Assembly: GCF_000015165.1 (NCBI RefSeq) | Contig: NC_009485.1 | Coordinates: 5,227,501-5,291,500 of the forward strand | Source of the DNA: Bradyrhizobium sp. BTAi1 | GTDB lineage: Bacteria; Pseudomonadota; Alphaproteobacteria; Rhizobiales; Xanthobacteraceae | Length of the DNA stretch: 64,000 nt | Direction of reading: 5' to 3' | Shown here: positions 52,234 through 64,000 of the stretch, piece after piece | How positions within the stretch are numbered: position 1 is the first letter of the stretch | How the letters are laid out: the number at the start of each line of letters is the position of its first letter | Notes under the pieces: generated by a model | What the model was told of the DNA's origin: nothing | Databases searched by the model: none | The model's input: only the letters and a program-made list of their open reading frames with translations | Translations under genes and position numbers: made by a program

Positions 52234-52269
52234 ATCTGACTTTCTCCCGCCGCCCTTTTTGACCACATC

Positions 52270-52293
52270 AGCCCCGCGAGGGCTCGCGGGGCT
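52270..52293. other. Perfect hairpin between rplO and secY
   Basis: AGCCCCGCGA (52270-52279) and TCGCGGGGCT (52284-52293) form a perfect 10-base stem with a 4-base loop. There is no T-run on either strand, so it is not a standard terminator. In the transcript it could slow polymerase, protect 5' ends after cleavage or adjust secY expression. Confidence 0.6.
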
Positions 52294-52390
52294 TGGGCAG
52301 ACGTTCGGATATTATCTGGTGCGCCGACGCATTCTGTCCATCGCCCTCCCCCGCCAGGCTGATGCCTGCGGCGGGGCGATGACGCAGAAG

Positions 52391-52876
52391 TTACGCCGCT
52401 TCGCCTTCGTCCTTGGCTGGCGCCAGGAGCTTGACGGTGCCGCCGGCCTTCTCGACCGCCGCAATCGCCGACTTCGAAGCGCCATGCACCTCAATGTTGA
52501 CCTTCGCGGTGATCTCGCCGCGGCCGAGCAGACGCACGCCGTCCTTGGCGCGACGCAGCGCGCCCGACTTCACCAGCGCCTCGGCGTTGATCACGCTGCC
52601 GGCATCCAGCTTCTTGGCATCGATCGCCTGCTGGATCCGGTCGAGATTGATCTCGACGAAATCGAGCGCGAAGATGTTGTTGAAGCCGCGCTTCGGCAGA
52701 CGGCGATGCATCGGCATCTGGCCGCCCTCGAAGCCCTTGATGCGCACGCCGGAACGTGCGGTCTGGCCCTTGCCGCCACGGCCGGAGGTCTTGCCCTTGC
52801 CGGAGCCGATGCCACGGCCGACGCGCATGCGCTTCTTGCGCGCACCGGCATTGTCGGCGATATCGCTGAGCTTCAT
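52391..52876 (-). CDS. rplO: 50S ribosomal protein L15
   Basis: 161 residues. The glycine-rich basic N-terminus ([27 protein letters not shown]) and RGFNNIF are typical of bacterial L15, an early assembly protein. The C-terminus is a little longer than that of E. coli (144). 11 bases after rpmD. Confidence 0.97.
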   Translation of the reverse strand: MKLSDIADNAGARKKRMRVGRGIGSGKGKTSGRGGKGQTARSGVRIKGFEGGQMPMHRRLPKRGFNNIFALDFVEINLDRIQQAIDAKKLDAGSVINAEALVKSGALRRAKDGVRLLGRGEITAKVNIEVHGASKSAIAAVEKAGGTVKLLAPAKDEGEAA

Positions 52877-52887
52877 CGCCCTTCTCC

Positions 52888-53079
52888 TTACTTCTCGTCG
52901 ACGATGCGGACGAGATGATGAACCTTGGTGATCATGCCGCGGACCGCCGGCGTATCAGGCAGTTCGGTCACGCGGCCGATCTTGTTGAGCTTCAACCCGA
53001 TCAGCGTCTCGCGCTGCGAGTGATGCCGGCGGATCGGGCTGCCGATCTGCTCGATCTTGATCGTCTTGGCGTCAGCCAT
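52888..53079 (-). CDS. rpmD: 50S ribosomal protein L30
   Basis: 63 residues. [31 protein letters not shown] and the end [15 protein letters not shown] identify L30. The ATG ending at 53079 is used; three codons upstream are not conserved. Between rpsE and rplO as in the spc operon. Confidence 0.96.
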   Translation of the reverse strand: MADAKTIKIEQIGSPIRRHHSQRETLIGLKLNKIGRVTELPDTPAVRGMITKVHHLVRIVDEK

Positions 53080-53123
53080 TGTCCTCACTCCGAGATGCGC
53101 CAGCCAGAGGCGGCGCGCGTTCG

Positions 53124-53696
53124 TTAGTCGGCAGCTGCTTCGGCATCGCCACCGACGCGGCGGGCCTGCAGGGTCGACACCTTGATGTTGCGGCGCGCGG
53201 CGACCGAGCGCGGGCTGTCCTGGTGCTTCAGCGCGTTGAAGGTCGCGCGCACCATGTTGTACGGGTTGGACGACCCGATCGACTTCGCCACCACGTCCTG
53301 GATGCCCAGCGTCTCGAACACGGCACGCATCGGGCCGCCGGCGATGATGCCGGTACCGGCTGGCGCTGCACGCAGATAGACGCGGCCCGCACCGTGACGA
53401 CCGAAAATGTCGTGGTGCAGGGTCCGGCCCTCGCGCAGCGCGACGCGGGTCAGGTTACGCTTGGCGGAGTCGGTCGCCTTGCGGATCGCCTCCGGAACCT
53501 CGCGCGCCTTGCCGTGGCCGAAGCCGACCCGGCCCTTCTGATCGCCGATCACGACGAGCGCCGCAAAGCCGAAGCGCTTACCGCCCTTCACGACCTTCGC
53601 GACTCGGTTGATGTGGACGAGCTTGTCGACGAACTCGCTGTCGCGCTCCTCACGCTCCTTGCGATCGCGACCGCCTCGTTCCCGTTCACCTGCCAT
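53124..53696 (-). CDS. rpsE: 30S ribosomal protein S5
   Basis: 190 residues with a charged N-terminal extension ([20 protein letters not shown]) found in alphaproteobacterial S5. The dsRNA-binding domain ([36 protein letters not shown]) and the second domain [15 protein letters not shown] are intact. S5 acts in decoding accuracy; no ram-type change is obvious. The ATG ending at 53696 is chosen over one four codons upstream. Confidence 0.97.
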   Translation of the reverse strand: MAGERERGGRDRKEREERDSEFVDKLVHINRVAKVVKGGKRFGFAALVVIGDQKGRVGFGHGKAREVPEAIRKATDSAKRNLTRVALREGRTLHHDIFGRHGAGRVYLRAAPAGTGIIAGGPMRAVFETLGIQDVVAKSIGSSNPYNMVRATFNALKHQDSPRSVAARRNIKVSTLQARRVGGDAEAAAD

Positions 53697-53744
53697 GGTG
53701 CTATCCAATCTTCTGAGGGGCTCTGACGCCCAAATCCAATGATG

Positions 53745-54107
53745 TTAGAAGCTCAGCCCGCTCTCGCGCGCCGCGTCGGCCAGAGCCTTGACGCGACCGT
53801 GATAGAGATAGCCGCCGCGATCGAACACGACTTCCTTGATCCCCGCCTTCACCGCGCGCTCGGCGAGCAGCTTGCCCACCGCCTTGGCCGCATCGATATC
53901 GGCGCCGGTGTTGCCGGACGAGCGCATCTCCTTCTCCATCGACGATGCAGAGGCGAGCGTCTCGCCCTTCTGATCGTCGATGACCTGAGCGTAGATGTGC
54001 TTCGACGAGCGGAACACCGACAGACGCGGACGGCCGCCGGCGGAGCGGCGCAGCGACAGCCTCACGCGCTGCTTGCGCCGGGCATTCGTAACCTTGGCTC
54101 TCGACAT
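53745..54107 (-). CDS. rplR: 50S ribosomal protein L18
   Basis: 120 residues; basic N-terminus ([36 protein letters not shown]) and [45 protein letters not shown] match bacterial L18, which binds 5S rRNA. 48 bases before rpsE. Confidence 0.97.
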   Translation of the reverse strand: MSRAKVTNARRKQRVRLSLRRSAGGRPRLSVFRSSKHIYAQVIDDQKGETLASASSMEKEMRSSGNTGADIDAAKAVGKLLAERAVKAGIKEVVFDRGGYLYHGRVKALADAARESGLSF

Positions 54108-54118
54108 GTCCGGCTCCG

Positions 54119-54652
54119 TTACTTCTTCTTGCCTTCCTTGCGGAAGATGAATTCACCCGCGTACTTCACACCCTTGCCCTTATAGGGCTCCGGCGGCCGG
54201 TAGGCGCGGATCTCGGCGGCCACCTGGCCGACGCGCTGCGGGTCGATGCCCGTGACGGTGATCTCGGTCGGCTTCGGCACGGCGATCGTGATGCCTTCCG
54301 GGATCTGGTAGACGACGTCGTGGCTGTAGCCGAGCGCGAGCTGCAGGTTCTTGCCCTGCATCGCGGCGCGGTAGCCGACGCCGGTGATCTCGAGCTTCTT
54401 CTCGAAGCCCTTGGTGACGCCTTCAACCAGATTCGCGATCTGGGCGCGCGCGGTGCCGTACAGCGACCGGGCGCGCTTGGTCTCGCTGCGCGGGGCAACC
54501 CTGACCTGGCCGTTCTCGAACTTCACGTCCACGTCGTCATGGACGATAAACTGAAGCTGCCCCTTCGGCCCCTTCATCTTGACGGTCTGGCCGTCGACGG
54601 TTGCGGTCACACCGGACGGCACCGTCACAGGCTTCTTGCCAATACGTGACAT
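54119..54652 (-). CDS. rplF: 50S ribosomal protein L6
   Basis: 177 residues, two similar alpha/beta domains. MSRIGKKPV at the start and [24 protein letters not shown] at the end are classical L6 features. It lies near the sarcin-ricin loop. 13 bases after rpsH. Confidence 0.97.
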   Translation of the reverse strand: MSRIGKKPVTVPSGVTATVDGQTVKMKGPKGQLQFIVHDDVDVKFENGQVRVAPRSETKRARSLYGTARAQIANLVEGVTKGFEKKLEITGVGYRAAMQGKNLQLALGYSHDVVYQIPEGITIAVPKPTEITVTGIDPQRVGQVAAEIRAYRPPEPYKGKGVKYAGEFIFRKEGKKK

Positions 54653-54665
54653 GGCTCAATCCTTC

Positions 54666-55064
54666 TTAGAACACCGTGAAGAGAACTTCACCGCCGACAT
54701 TCGCGTCACGCGCGCTATGGTCGGCCATGATTCCCTTCGGCGTCGACAAAACAGAAATTCCGAGCCCGTTGTTCACGCGCGGCAGGTTCTTCACCGAGGT
54801 GTAGACGCGCCGGCCGGGCTTGGAGACGCGCTCGATCTCGCGGATCACGGGCTCGCCGTCGAAATATTTCAGCTCGATCTCGATCTCGCTGCGGCCGGAC
54901 GGATGCTCCAGCGTGGCATAGCCACGGATGTAGCCTTCCGACTTCAGCACCTCGAGCACGCTGGCGCGCATCTTCGAGCCGGGGGTCGTGACCTTCGACT
55001 TCGAGCGCATCTGCGCGTTGCGGATGCGGGTGATCAGATCGCTGATGGGATCGTGCGTTGACAT
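54666..55064 (-). CDS. rpsH: 30S ribosomal protein S8
   Basis: 132 residues. [18 protein letters not shown] at the start and [33 protein letters not shown] at the end identify S8, the central-domain 16S rRNA binder and, in E. coli, the translational repressor of the spc operon. 12 bases after rpsN. Confidence 0.97.
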   Translation of the reverse strand: MSTHDPISDLITRIRNAQMRSKSKVTTPGSKMRASVLEVLKSEGYIRGYATLEHPSGRSEIEIELKYFDGEPVIREIERVSKPGRRVYTSVKNLPRVNNGLGISVLSTPKGIMADHSARDANVGGEVLFTVF

Positions 55065-55076
55065 GTTCGACCCTCC

Positions 55077-55382
55077 TTACCAGCTCGACTTCACGAGGCC
55101 CGGAACCAGGCCCTTGGATCCGAGCTCGCGCAGCGCGATGCGGCTCAGCTTGTTCTTGCGGTAGTTCGACCGCGGACGGCCCGTCAGCTCGCACCGGTTG
55201 CGGATGCGGGTCGCCGACGAGTTGCGCGGCATTTCGGCCAACTTCAGGGTCGCGGCAAAGCGCTCCTCCATCGGCTTGGTCTTGTCGGCGATGATCGCCT
55301 TCAACCGGGCGCGCTTCGGGGCGGCGTTCTTCGCCATCCGCTTGCGCCGGTTGTTCTTCTCGACTGAACTCTTCTTTGCCAT
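55077..55382 (-). CDS. rpsN: 30S ribosomal protein S14
   Basis: 101 residues, the long zinc-free type of S14; it has [43 protein letters not shown], with only one Cys, so no zinc ribbon. Between rplE and rpsH. Confidence 0.97.
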   Translation of the reverse strand: MAKKSSVEKNNRRKRMAKNAAPKRARLKAIIADKTKPMEERFAATLKLAEMPRNSSATRIRNRCELTGRPRSNYRKNKLSRIALRELGSKGLVPGLVKSSW

Positions 55383-55425
55383 GCTTGGCTCCTGGGTATC
55401 CGCGTTTGAGAAGCTGGTCAGCTGC

Positions 55426-55975
<550 letters not shown>

Positions 55976-55983
<8 letters not shown>

Positions 55984-56290
55984 CGATCTCAACTCCCGAG
56001 CTCTTGGCAACGCGGACCTTCTTGCCGTCCGCCTGAACTTTGAATCCGATGCGCGTCGGCTTGCCGTCCTTGCCGACATAAGCGACGTTGGACAGGTGGA
56101 TCGGCGCTTCCTTGGTGATGATGCCGCCCTCCTGGTTCTGCGTCTGCTTCTGGTGACGCTTGACCAGGTTGATGCCGCGCACCAGCGCGGTCCCGGCATC
56201 GGGACGCACTTCGAACACCTCGCCGGTGCGACCCTTGTCGCGACCGGTCAGGACGATCACCTTGTCGCCCTTGCGGATCTTGGCAGCCAT
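55976..56290 (-). CDS. rplX: 50S ribosomal protein L24
   Basis: 104 residues; [25 protein letters not shown] is the KOW motif of L24, an initiator of 50S assembly. Its ATG overlaps the rplN stop by one base and its stop overlaps the start of rplE. Confidence 0.97.
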
Positions 56291-56658
56291 CACAGCACCT
56301 CCGGGGCCAGCGAAATGATCTTCATGTGGTTCTTGGCGCGCAGCTCGCGCGGCACCGGCCCGAAGATACGGGTGCCGACCGGCTCCGACTGGTTGTTGAT
56401 CAGAACGGCCGCGTTGCGGTCGAAGCGGATCACCGAGCCGTCGGCGCGGCGGATGTCCTTGCGGACGCGCACCACGACGGCCTTCATGACGTCGCCCTTC
56501 TTCACCTTGCCACGCGGAATGGCTTCCTTGATCGACACCACGATGATGTCGCCAACGGTGGCATAGCGGCGCTTCGAGCCGCCCAGCACCTTGATACACA
56601 TGACACGGCGTGCGCCGGAATTATCGGCCACGTCGAGGTTGGTCTGCATCTGAATCAT
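56290..56658 (-). CDS. rplN: 50S ribosomal protein L14
   Basis: 122 residues; [33 protein letters not shown] is diagnostic of L14, which lies at the subunit interface. First gene after a 98-base spacer downstream of rpsQ, which is where the spc operon starts in E. coli; a separate promoter there is possible but not seen. Confidence 0.97.
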   Translation of the reverse strand: MIQMQTNLDVADNSGARRVMCIKVLGGSKRRYATVGDIIVVSIKEAIPRGKVKKGDVMKAVVVRVRKDIRRADGSVIRFDRNAAVLINNQSEPVGTRIFGPVPRELRAKNHMKIISLAPEVL

Positions 56659-56756
56659 TGATGCACCTCGTCCTCTTCATCTGCTGCGCAGGAAAGCTGC
56701 GCCTTGTTTGGTCCCGAAAGCGAAACCGGCCCCTTGGGAGGGCCGCGTTCCGCGCC

Positions 56757-57005
56757 TCAGGCGGTTTTCTTGTGCTCGCCCCGGACCACGGTCCAGCGCT
56801 TCAGCTTCGAGATCGGCTTGCTCTCCTCGATCCACACCATGTCGCCCGGCTTGAACTCGTTGCTCTCGTCGTGGGCGTGGTAGTTCTTCGAGCGGCGGAT
56901 GGTCTTCTTGTAGATCGGGTGGGTGAAGCGCCGGTCGACGCGCACGACCACGGTCTTGGCCTGCTTGTCGCTGACGACAACGCCCTGGAGGGTCCGTTTC
57001 GGCAT
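56757..57005 (-). CDS. rpsQ: 30S ribosomal protein S17
   Basis: 82 residues; [66 protein letters not shown] is an intact OB-fold S17. 10 bases after rpmC. Confidence 0.97.
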   Translation of the reverse strand: MPKRTLQGVVVSDKQAKTVVVRVDRRFTHPIYKKTIRRSKNYHAHDESNEFKPGDMVWIEESKPISKLKRWTVVRGEHKKTA

Positions 57006-57015
57006 GTCGAGCCTC

Positions 57016-57222
57016 TTACTTCGTCTTGGCGCGCTGCTGCGCGGCGATGGTCTTGATACGGGCGATGTCGCGGCGCGCCTCACGCAGGCGAGCGGTGTTC
57101 TCCAGCTGCCCGGTTGCGCGCTGGAAGCGCAGGTTGAAGCGCTCCTTCTTCAGATTGACGATCGCATCGTCCATCTGGTCCGGGCTCATCGCGCGAATGT
57201 CGGCAATCTTCATCTCGGCCAT
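57016..57222 (-). CDS. rpmC: 50S ribosomal protein L29
   Basis: 68 residues of two helices ([53 protein letters not shown]). The ATG ending at 57222 is chosen because GGAG lies 8 bases upstream; an ATG two codons earlier overlaps the rplP stop. L29 sits at the peptide exit tunnel, at the docking site of SRP and trigger factor. Confidence 0.95.
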   Translation of the reverse strand: MAEMKIADIRAMSPDQMDDAIVNLKKERFNLRFQRATGQLENTARLREARRDIARIKTIAAQQRAKTK

Positions 57223-57227
57223 GACCA

Positions 57228-57641
57228 TTACTCCGCAATGCGTTCGACGAACCGCGTCTTGATCGGCAGCTTGGCGGCCGCCAGCAGCAGCGCCTCGCGC
57301 GCGATCTGGTTGCTCACGCCGTCGATCTCGAACATCACCCGGCCCGGCTTGACGCGGGCCACCCACAATTCCGGCGAGCCCTTGCCGGAGCCCATGCGGA
57401 CTTCGGCCGGCTTCTTCGACACCGGAAGGTCTGGGAACACGCGGATCCAGACGCGGCCGGCGCGCTTCATGTGACGGGTCAGGGCACGACGGGCAGCCTC
57501 GATCTGGCGTGCGGTGACGCGATCCGGCTCCATCGCCTTCAGCCCGAACTGGCCGAAGGCCAGCGTCGCGCCCGAGGACGCAACGCCGTGGATACGGCCC
57601 TTATGCGCCTTTCGGAACTTGGTCTTCTTTGGTTGCATCAT
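57228..57641 (-). CDS. rplP: 50S ribosomal protein L16
   Basis: 137 residues; [68 protein letters not shown] is diagnostic. L16 helps shape the A-site region and central protuberance. The MM start allows two positions; the first is used. Coupled to rpmC. Confidence 0.97.
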   Translation of the reverse strand: MMQPKKTKFRKAHKGRIHGVASSGATLAFGQFGLKAMEPDRVTARQIEAARRALTRHMKRAGRVWIRVFPDLPVSKKPAEVRMGSGKGSPELWVARVKPGRVMFEIDGVSNQIAREALLLAAAKLPIKTRFVERIAE

Positions 57642-57681
57642 GGCTTTGAGCCCTCAAACCTGTCTTGTCGCGGCTGATCGA

Positions 57682-58392
<711 letters not shown>

Positions 58393-58411
58393 CGTATTCT
58401 CCTAGCGCTCT

Positions 58412-58792
58412 TTAAGCGCTCGCCTCGACCTGACGAACAATGATCGTCAGCTGCGAAAACGGTTTGAAAACCCGGCCCGAACGGCCACGACCGCGCGGCG
58501 AGAAACGCTTCATCACGATTCCCTTGCCGACGAAAGCCTGCGAGACGACGAGATCGTCGACCTCGAGCTCGTGGTTGTTCTCGGCATTGGCGATCGCCGA
58601 TTCCAGGCACTTCTTCACGTCGACCGCAATCCGCTTGCGCGAGAACTGCAGGTCGGCGAGGGCTGCCGACGCCTTGCGGCCGCGGATCATCTGCGCCACC
58701 AGGTTCAGCTTCTGCGGGCTCACCCGAAGCATCCGGGCCACAGCCTTGGCCTCGTTGTCGGGGAGGCTCCGTTCGCGCTTTGGTTTGCTCAT
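58412..58792 (-). CDS. rplV: 50S ribosomal protein L22
   Basis: 126 residues. [37 protein letters not shown] and the tunnel loop around [13 protein letters not shown] are diagnostic; this loop lines the exit tunnel. A basic N-terminal extension ([16 protein letters not shown]) is typical of rhizobial L22. Confidence 0.97.
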   Translation of the reverse strand: MSKPKRERSLPDNEAKAVARMLRVSPQKLNLVAQMIRGRKASAALADLQFSRKRIAVDVKKCLESAIANAENNHELEVDDLVVSQAFVGKGIVMKRFSPRGRGRSGRVFKPFSQLTIIVRQVEASA

Positions 58793-58802
58793 CGCTTAAT
58801 CC

Positions 58803-59081
58803 TCAAGCCTTCTTGGCTTTCTTATCGCCCGAATGGCCGTGGAAGGTGCGGGTCGGCGAGAACTCGCCGAACTTGTGGCCAACCATTTCCTCGTTGACCG
58901 CGACCGGCACGTGCTTCTGGCCGTTGTAGACGCCGAACGTCAGGCCGACGAACTGCGGCAGGATGGTCGAGCGGCGGCTCCAGATCTTGATGACGTCGTG
59001 ACGGCCGGACGCGCGCGCCGCATCTGCCTTCTTGAGCAGCGACGCCTCGACGAACGGGCCTTTCCAGACTGAACGAACCAT
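58803..59081 (-). CDS. rpsS: 30S ribosomal protein S19
   Basis: 92 residues; [17 protein letters not shown] and [37 protein letters not shown] are diagnostic of S19, in the 30S head near the A-site tRNA. 10 bases before rplV. Confidence 0.97.
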
Positions 59082-59093
59082 GTCCGTCGTTCC

Positions 59094-59927
59094 TTACTTC
59101 TTCCGCTTGTGGCGGCTCAAGAGAATGAATTTGTCGGTCGACTTGTTGGTGCGGGTCTTCTTGCCCTTGGTGGGCTTGCCCCACGGAGTGACCGGGTGAC
59201 GACCGCCCGAGGTACGGCCTTCGCCGCCGCCGTGCGGATGGTCGATCGGGTTCATCGCGACACCGCGGTTGTGCGGGCGACGGCCCATCCAACGCTTGCG
59301 GCCGGCCTTGCCGATCGAGGTGTTCATGTGGTCGGGGTTCGACACCGCACCGATGGTGCCGCGGCAACGGCCATGCACCAGGCGCTGCTCGCCCGAGTTC
59401 AGGCGGACGATCACGTAGTCCTGGTCGCGACCGACGATCTGGGCGTAAGTGCCGGCCGAACGCGCCAGCTGACCGCCCTTCCCGATCTTGACCTCGATAT
59501 TGTGCACGATCGTGCCGACCGGCATGTTGCCGAGCGGCATGACATTGCCCGGCTTCACGTCGACATAGTTGCCGGCGACGATGGTGTCGCCGACGGCCAG
59601 GCGCTGCGGCGCCAGGATGTAGGCGAGCTCGCCGTCCTGATACTTGACCAGGGCGATGAAGGCGGTGCGATTCGGATCATACTCCAGGCGCTCGACGGTC
59701 GCGGGAACGTCGACCTTGTCGCGCTTGAAGTCGACCATGCGGTACGACTGCTTGTGACCGCCGCCGAGGAAGCGAACCGTGATGCGGCCGGTGTTGTTGC
59801 GACCGCCGCTCGACAGCTTGCCTTCGGTCAGCGCCTTGACCGGCTTGCCCTTGTACAGGGCCGAACGATCGACCATGACCAGCTGGCGCTGGCCCGGCGT
59901 CGTGGGGTTGAATGTCTTCAATGCCAT
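59094..59927 (-). CDS. rplB: 50S ribosomal protein L2
   Basis: 277 residues. The C-terminal region near the peptidyl-transferase centre ([29 protein letters not shown]) contains the conserved His thought to matter for 50S function. The OB and SH3 folds precede it. 12 bases after rplW. Confidence 0.97.
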   Translation of the reverse strand: MALKTFNPTTPGQRQLVMVDRSALYKGKPVKALTEGKLSSGGRNNTGRITVRFLGGGHKQSYRMVDFKRDKVDVPATVERLEYDPNRTAFIALVKYQDGELAYILAPQRLAVGDTIVAGNYVDVKPGNVMPLGNMPVGTIVHNIEVKIGKGGQLARSAGTYAQIVGRDQDYVIVRLNSGEQRLVHGRCRGTIGAVSNPDHMNTSIGKAGRKRWMGRRPHNRGVAMNPIDHPHGGGEGRTSGGRHPVTPWGKPTKGKKTRTNKSTDKFILLSRHKRKK

Positions 59928-59939
59928 GGCAGCTGAGCC

Positions 59940-60239
59940 TTACAGTCCGGTGGTGACGTCGATCCGGTGGCCCTCTTCGAGGGTCACGATCGCCCGCTTG
60001 CTGTCCGATTGCGAACCGAAATGGCCGCGGAACACCTTGGTCTTGCCCTTGCGGACGAGCGTGTTCACGCTCTTGACCTTGACGTCGAACAGCTTCTCGA
60101 TCGCCTCTTTGATCTGCGGCTTGGTCGCCTTGGCGGCCACCTTGAACAGAACCTTGTTGTGCTCGGAGGCGAACGTCGCCTTCTCGGTCACGACCGGCGC
60201 GAGGATGATGTCGTAGTGGCGCGGATCGATGGTCTTCAT
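59940..60239 (-). CDS. rplW: 50S ribosomal protein L23
   Basis: 99 residues; [19 protein letters not shown] and [45 protein letters not shown] identify L23, which docks trigger factor and SRP at the tunnel exit. Its ATG overlaps the rplD stop by four bases. Confidence 0.97.
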   Translation of the reverse strand: MKTIDPRHYDIILAPVVTEKATFASEHNKVLFKVAAKATKPQIKEAIEKLFDVKVKSVNTLVRKGKTKVFRGHFGSQSDSKRAIVTLEEGHRIDVTTGL

Positions 60240-60856
60240 TTGAAGCGCGCCTCCAGCGCATCGATCGCCGCCTTGGTCAGAACGAGCTTCTGGCGGCGGA
60301 GAATGTCATAGACGTTGATGCCCTGGATCGGCAGCACGTCAAGGTTCGGGATGTTCCGGGCCGCAGCGGCGAAGCCGTTGTGCAGCTCGGCGCCGTCGAT
60401 GATCAGCGCGTTGGTCAGGCCGAGACCCGAGAAGTGGCCGATCAGCGCCTTGGTCTTCGCCGCCTCGAGGGTGGCGTTCTCCAGCACGACCAGATCACCG
60501 TCCTTGGCCTTGGCCGACAGCGCATGCTTCAGCGCCAGCGCGCGCACCTTCTTCGGCAGGTCGGTCGCATGCGAGCGCACGACCGGACCGAAGGCACGAC
60601 CACCGCCGCGGAACTGCGGCACGCGCGCCGAGCCGTGACGGGCGCCGCCGGTGCCCTTCTGCTTGTACATCTTCTTGCCGGTGCGCCAGATCTCGGCGCG
60701 GCCCTTGGCCTTGTGCGTGCCGGCCTGACGCTTGTTCAGCTGCCACTGAACACAGCGCTGGATGATGTCGACGCGCGGCTCAAGACCGAAGATGGCGTCG
60801 GACAGCTGGACAGAGCCAGCGTCCTTGCCCTCAAGCGTGGTGACTTTCAGTTCCAT
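60236..60856 (-). CDS. rplD: 50S ribosomal protein L4
   Basis: 206 residues. The tunnel loop [32 protein letters not shown] is intact. In E. coli L4 binds the S10 leader to repress the operon; such a leader is not evident here. It abuts rplC with no spacing. Confidence 0.97.
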   Translation of the reverse strand: MELKVTTLEGKDAGSVQLSDAIFGLEPRVDIIQRCVQWQLNKRQAGTHKAKGRAEIWRTGKKMYKQKGTGGARHGSARVPQFRGGGRAFGPVVRSHATDLPKKVRALALKHALSAKAKDGDLVVLENATLEAAKTKALIGHFSGLGLTNALIIDGAELHNGFAAAARNIPNLDVLPIQGINVYDILRRQKLVLTKAAIDALEARFK

Positions 60857-61576
60857 TTATGCGCCCTCCTGCACGGCCGGCGCTTCGGCAGCCTGCTCAC
60901 CCGCGACCTTGAACTTGCCGGGCTTCGGCGCTTCCTTCGGCAGCGGCTTCTTCACGGCGTCGCGCACCGAGATCCAGCCACCCTTGGAGCCGGGCACCGC
61001 GCCTTCGACCAGGATCAGGCCACGCTCGACATCCGTCTGCACCACCCGCAGGTTCAGCGTGGTGACGCGATCGACGCCCATATGACCGGGCATCTTCTTG
61101 TTCTTCCAGGTCTTGCCGGGGTCCTGACGGCCACCGGTCGAACCGATCGAACGGTGCGAGATCGACACACCGTGCGTGGCGCGCAGACCGCCGAAGTTCC
61201 AGCGCTTCATACCGCCGGCGAAGCCCTTACCGACCGTGGTGCCGGTGACGTCGACGAACTGGCCGACGACGAAATGGTCAGCGAGGATCTCGGCGCCGAC
61301 CGGGATCAGCGAATCCTCGCTGACGCGGAACTCGGCGACCTTGCGCTTCGGCTCGACCTTGGCGACCGCGAACTGGCCGCGCTCGGCCTTCGGCATGTAG
61401 ACCGTCTTGCGGCTGCCGCTGCCGAGCTGCAGCGCGACATAGCCGTTCTTCTCGGTGGTGCGGTGACCGACCACCTGGCAATTGCCGAGCTTCAGCACGG
61501 TCACGGGGATATGTTCGCCGGTCTCCGTGAAGACCCGCGTCATCCCGACCTTTTGTGCGATCACTCCGGAGCGCAT
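60857..61576 (-). CDS. rplC: 50S ribosomal protein L3
   Basis: 239 residues. [16 protein letters not shown] and [27 protein letters not shown] (the loop near the peptidyl-transferase centre, with the Gln that is methylated by PrmB in E. coli) are diagnostic. The C-terminus is extended with an Ala/Glu/Pro-rich tail relative to E. coli. 57 bases after rpsJ. Confidence 0.97.
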   Translation of the reverse strand: MRSGVIAQKVGMTRVFTETGEHIPVTVLKLGNCQVVGHRTTEKNGYVALQLGSGSRKTVYMPKAERGQFAVAKVEPKRKVAEFRVSEDSLIPVGAEILADHFVVGQFVDVTGTTVGKGFAGGMKRWNFGGLRATHGVSISHRSIGSTGGRQDPGKTWKNKKMPGHMGVDRVTTLNLRVVQTDVERGLILVEGAVPGSKGGWISVRDAVKKPLPKEAPKPGKFKVAGEQAAEAPAVQEGA

Positions 61577-61633
61577 CGGCGTGCTTCCTGTTCTTCTCTA
61601 TGTCCGCGATGAGGCGGACGTGAATCCAAAAAC

Positions 61634-61942
61634 TTAGAGCTTGATCTCGACGTCGACGCCGGCCGCCAGATCGAGCTTCATGAGAGCATCGACGGTCTGC
61701 GGGGTCGGATCGACGATGTCGAGCAGGCGCTTGTGGGTGCGCATCTCGAACTGCTCGCGGCTCTTCTTGTCGACGTGCGGCGAACGGTTCACGGTGAACT
61801 TCTCGATGCGGGTCGGCAGCGGAATGGGTCCGCGAACCTGCGCGCCCGTCCGTTTCGCCGTGTTGACGATCTCGCGCGTCGACGTATCGAGGATTCGATG
61901 GTCGAACGCCTTGAGACGGATGCGGATATTCTGGCCGTTCAT
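61634..61942 (-). CDS. rpsJ: 30S ribosomal protein S10
   Basis: 102 residues; [19 protein letters not shown] and [40 protein letters not shown] are diagnostic. The same protein (NusE) takes part in antitermination with NusB. 89 bases after tuf, with a hairpin repeat between. Confidence 0.97.
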
Positions 61943-61959
61943 TGCCGTATCTTTCTTTG

Positions 61960-62031
61960 AGTAGTGAGTGGCGAGTAGCGAACGGCGAATGGATATCTCC
62001 ATTCGCCACCCGCCATTCCCTATTCGCTTTG

Positions 62032-62038
<7 letters not shown>
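61960..62038. repeat. Heptamer-based hairpin between tuf and rpsJ (copy 3)
   Basis: The left arm GAGTAGTGAGTGGCGAGTAGCGAACGGCGAATGG (from 61960) is built of near-identical 7-base units ((A/G)GCGA(A/G)T), and the right arm (CCATTCGCCACCCGCCATTCCCTATTCGC..., ending 62038) is its approximate complement. The right arm contains the tuf stop codon region at 62032. Confidence 0.85.
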
Positions 62039-63222
<1,184 letters not shown>

Positions 63223-63261
63223 TTGACTCTCCGTTCAGTCGCTAAGCTGAGCTAACGACAA

Positions 63262-64000
63262 TCAGGCAAACTTCTTCTGGACTTCGGCCGACACGTTGGC
63301 CGGCGCTTCAGCGTAGTGCGAGAACTGCATCGTGAAGGTTGCGCGGCCCTGGCTCATCGAGCGCAGGTTATTCACGTAACCGAACATGTTCATGAGCGGC
63401 ACCATCGCGTTGATGACGTTGGCATTGCCGCGCATGTCCTGGCCCTGGATCTGGCCACGACGCGAGTTCAGGTCGCCGATGACCGAGCCGGTGTAGTCTT
63501 CCGGCGTGACCACTTCGACCTTCATGATCGGCTCGAGCAGAACCGACTTGCCCTTCTGCAGCGCCTCGCGGAAGGCCGCGCGGGAAGCGATTTCGAAGGC
63601 CAATGCCGACGAGTCGACGTCGTGATACTTGCCGTCGACCAGCGCGACCTTGACGTCGACCACCGGGAAGCCGGCGACCACGCCAGCGCCGAGCACGCTC
63701 TCGATGCCCTTCTCGACGCCGGGGATGTATTCCTTCGGAACCGCACCGCCGACGATCTTGGACTCGAACACGTAGCCACCACCCGGCTCGTTCGGCTCGA
63801 CCACGAGGCTCACGGCCGCGAACTGGCCGGTACCGCCGGTCTGCTTCTTGTGGGTGTAGTCCACATTGGCCGGCTTGGTGATGCGCTCACGGAACGCCAC
63901 CTGCGGCGCGCCGATATTCGCATCGACCTTGTAGGTGCGCTTCAGGATGTCGACCTTGATGTCGAGATGGAGCTCGCCCATGCCCTTGAGGATGGTCTGG
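63262..64000 (-). CDS. fusA: Elongation factor G, C-terminal part (5' end outside window)
   Basis: The frame is open from the window end to the stop at 63262 and gives about 246 residues. It begins [19 protein letters not shown] (domain III-IV junction) and contains [27 protein letters not shown] (domain IV, tip region) and [54 protein letters not shown] (domain V). EF-G moves tRNAs in translocation. It is the promoter-proximal gene of the group in this window; the start is missing. Confidence 0.97.
   Translation of the reverse strand, partial: QTILKGMGELHLDIKVDILKRTYKVDANIGAPQVAFRERITKPANVDYTHKKQTGGTGQFAAVSLVVEPNEPGGGYVFESKIVGGAVPKEYIPGVEKGIESVLGAGVVAGFPVVDVKVALVDGKYHDVDSSALAFEIASRAAFREALQKGKSVLLEPIMKVEVVTPEDYTGSVIGDLNSRRGQIQGQDMRGNANVINAMVPLMNMFGYVNNLRSMSQGRATFTMQFSHYAEAPANVSAEVQKKFA

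Overview
The window is one contiguous stretch of a GC-rich chromosome. Gene content points to an alphaproteobacterium of the Bradyrhizobium/Rhodopseudomonas type. Evidence: the S10-spc-alpha ribosomal cluster lacks rpmJ and carries a LID-less adenylate kinase; HWE kinase, ATP12 chaperone and fused 1163-residue indolepyruvate:ferredoxin oxidoreductase are all of the alphaproteobacterial kind; and the intergenic palindromes resemble repeats I associate with Bradyrhizobium. The assignment is inference from family knowledge, not a database match.

Layout. Positions 1-4100 hold a truncated gene, a VOC protein, a small exported protein and a large PAS histidine kinase. Positions 4100-9660 are a minus-strand acyl-CoA catabolism block: NUDIX hydrolase, DapA-like aldolase, SDR dehydrogenase, MaoC hydratase, DUF35 protein and SCP2-type thiolase. 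Several dispersed palindromic repeats interrupt it. Positions 9660-14620 are accessory: a 1 kb non-coding stretch, a tandem pair of unknown genes (a small domain protein, then the same domain fused to a papain-like cysteine protease), an alpha/beta hydrolase and an HWE kinase. Positions 14630-31000 mix metabolism (indolepyruvate oxidoreductase, PEP-mutase-family enzyme, PccB), several exported hydrolases, an ArsR regulator divergent from a NIPSNAP gene, and a class D beta-lactamase. Positions 30280-32220 hold a FliK-like protein and an FlhB C-terminal-like protein, translationally coupled. Positions 32280-47000 contain ATP12, a free-standing sigma-70 region 1.1-like protein, an RluA-family pseudouridine synthase, RarA, a DegQ-type protease, an HxlR/alcohol dehydrogenase divergent pair, a ClC channel and a chemotaxis receptor.

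Positions 47050-64000 (minus strand) are the translation superoperon, in transcription order fusA (cut by the window end), tuf, rpsJ, rplC, rplD, rplW, rplB, rpsS, rplV, rpsC, rplP, rpmC, rpsQ, rplN, rplX, rplE, rpsN, rpsH, rplF, rplR, rpsE, rpmD, rplO, secY, adk, rpsM, rpsK, rpoA, rplQ, closed by a strong intrinsic terminator. Gene spacing is tight, with several start/stop overlaps. Three of the wider spacers carry related hairpins built from near-repeats of a 7-base unit.

Most noteworthy: the tandem protease/domain pair, the stand-alone sigma region 1.1 protein, the histone-H1-like tail on adenylate kinase, the heptamer hairpins inside the ribosomal operon, and several perfect or near-perfect operator-like palindromes. 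I saw no tRNA, rRNA, CRISPR array or insertion sequence.
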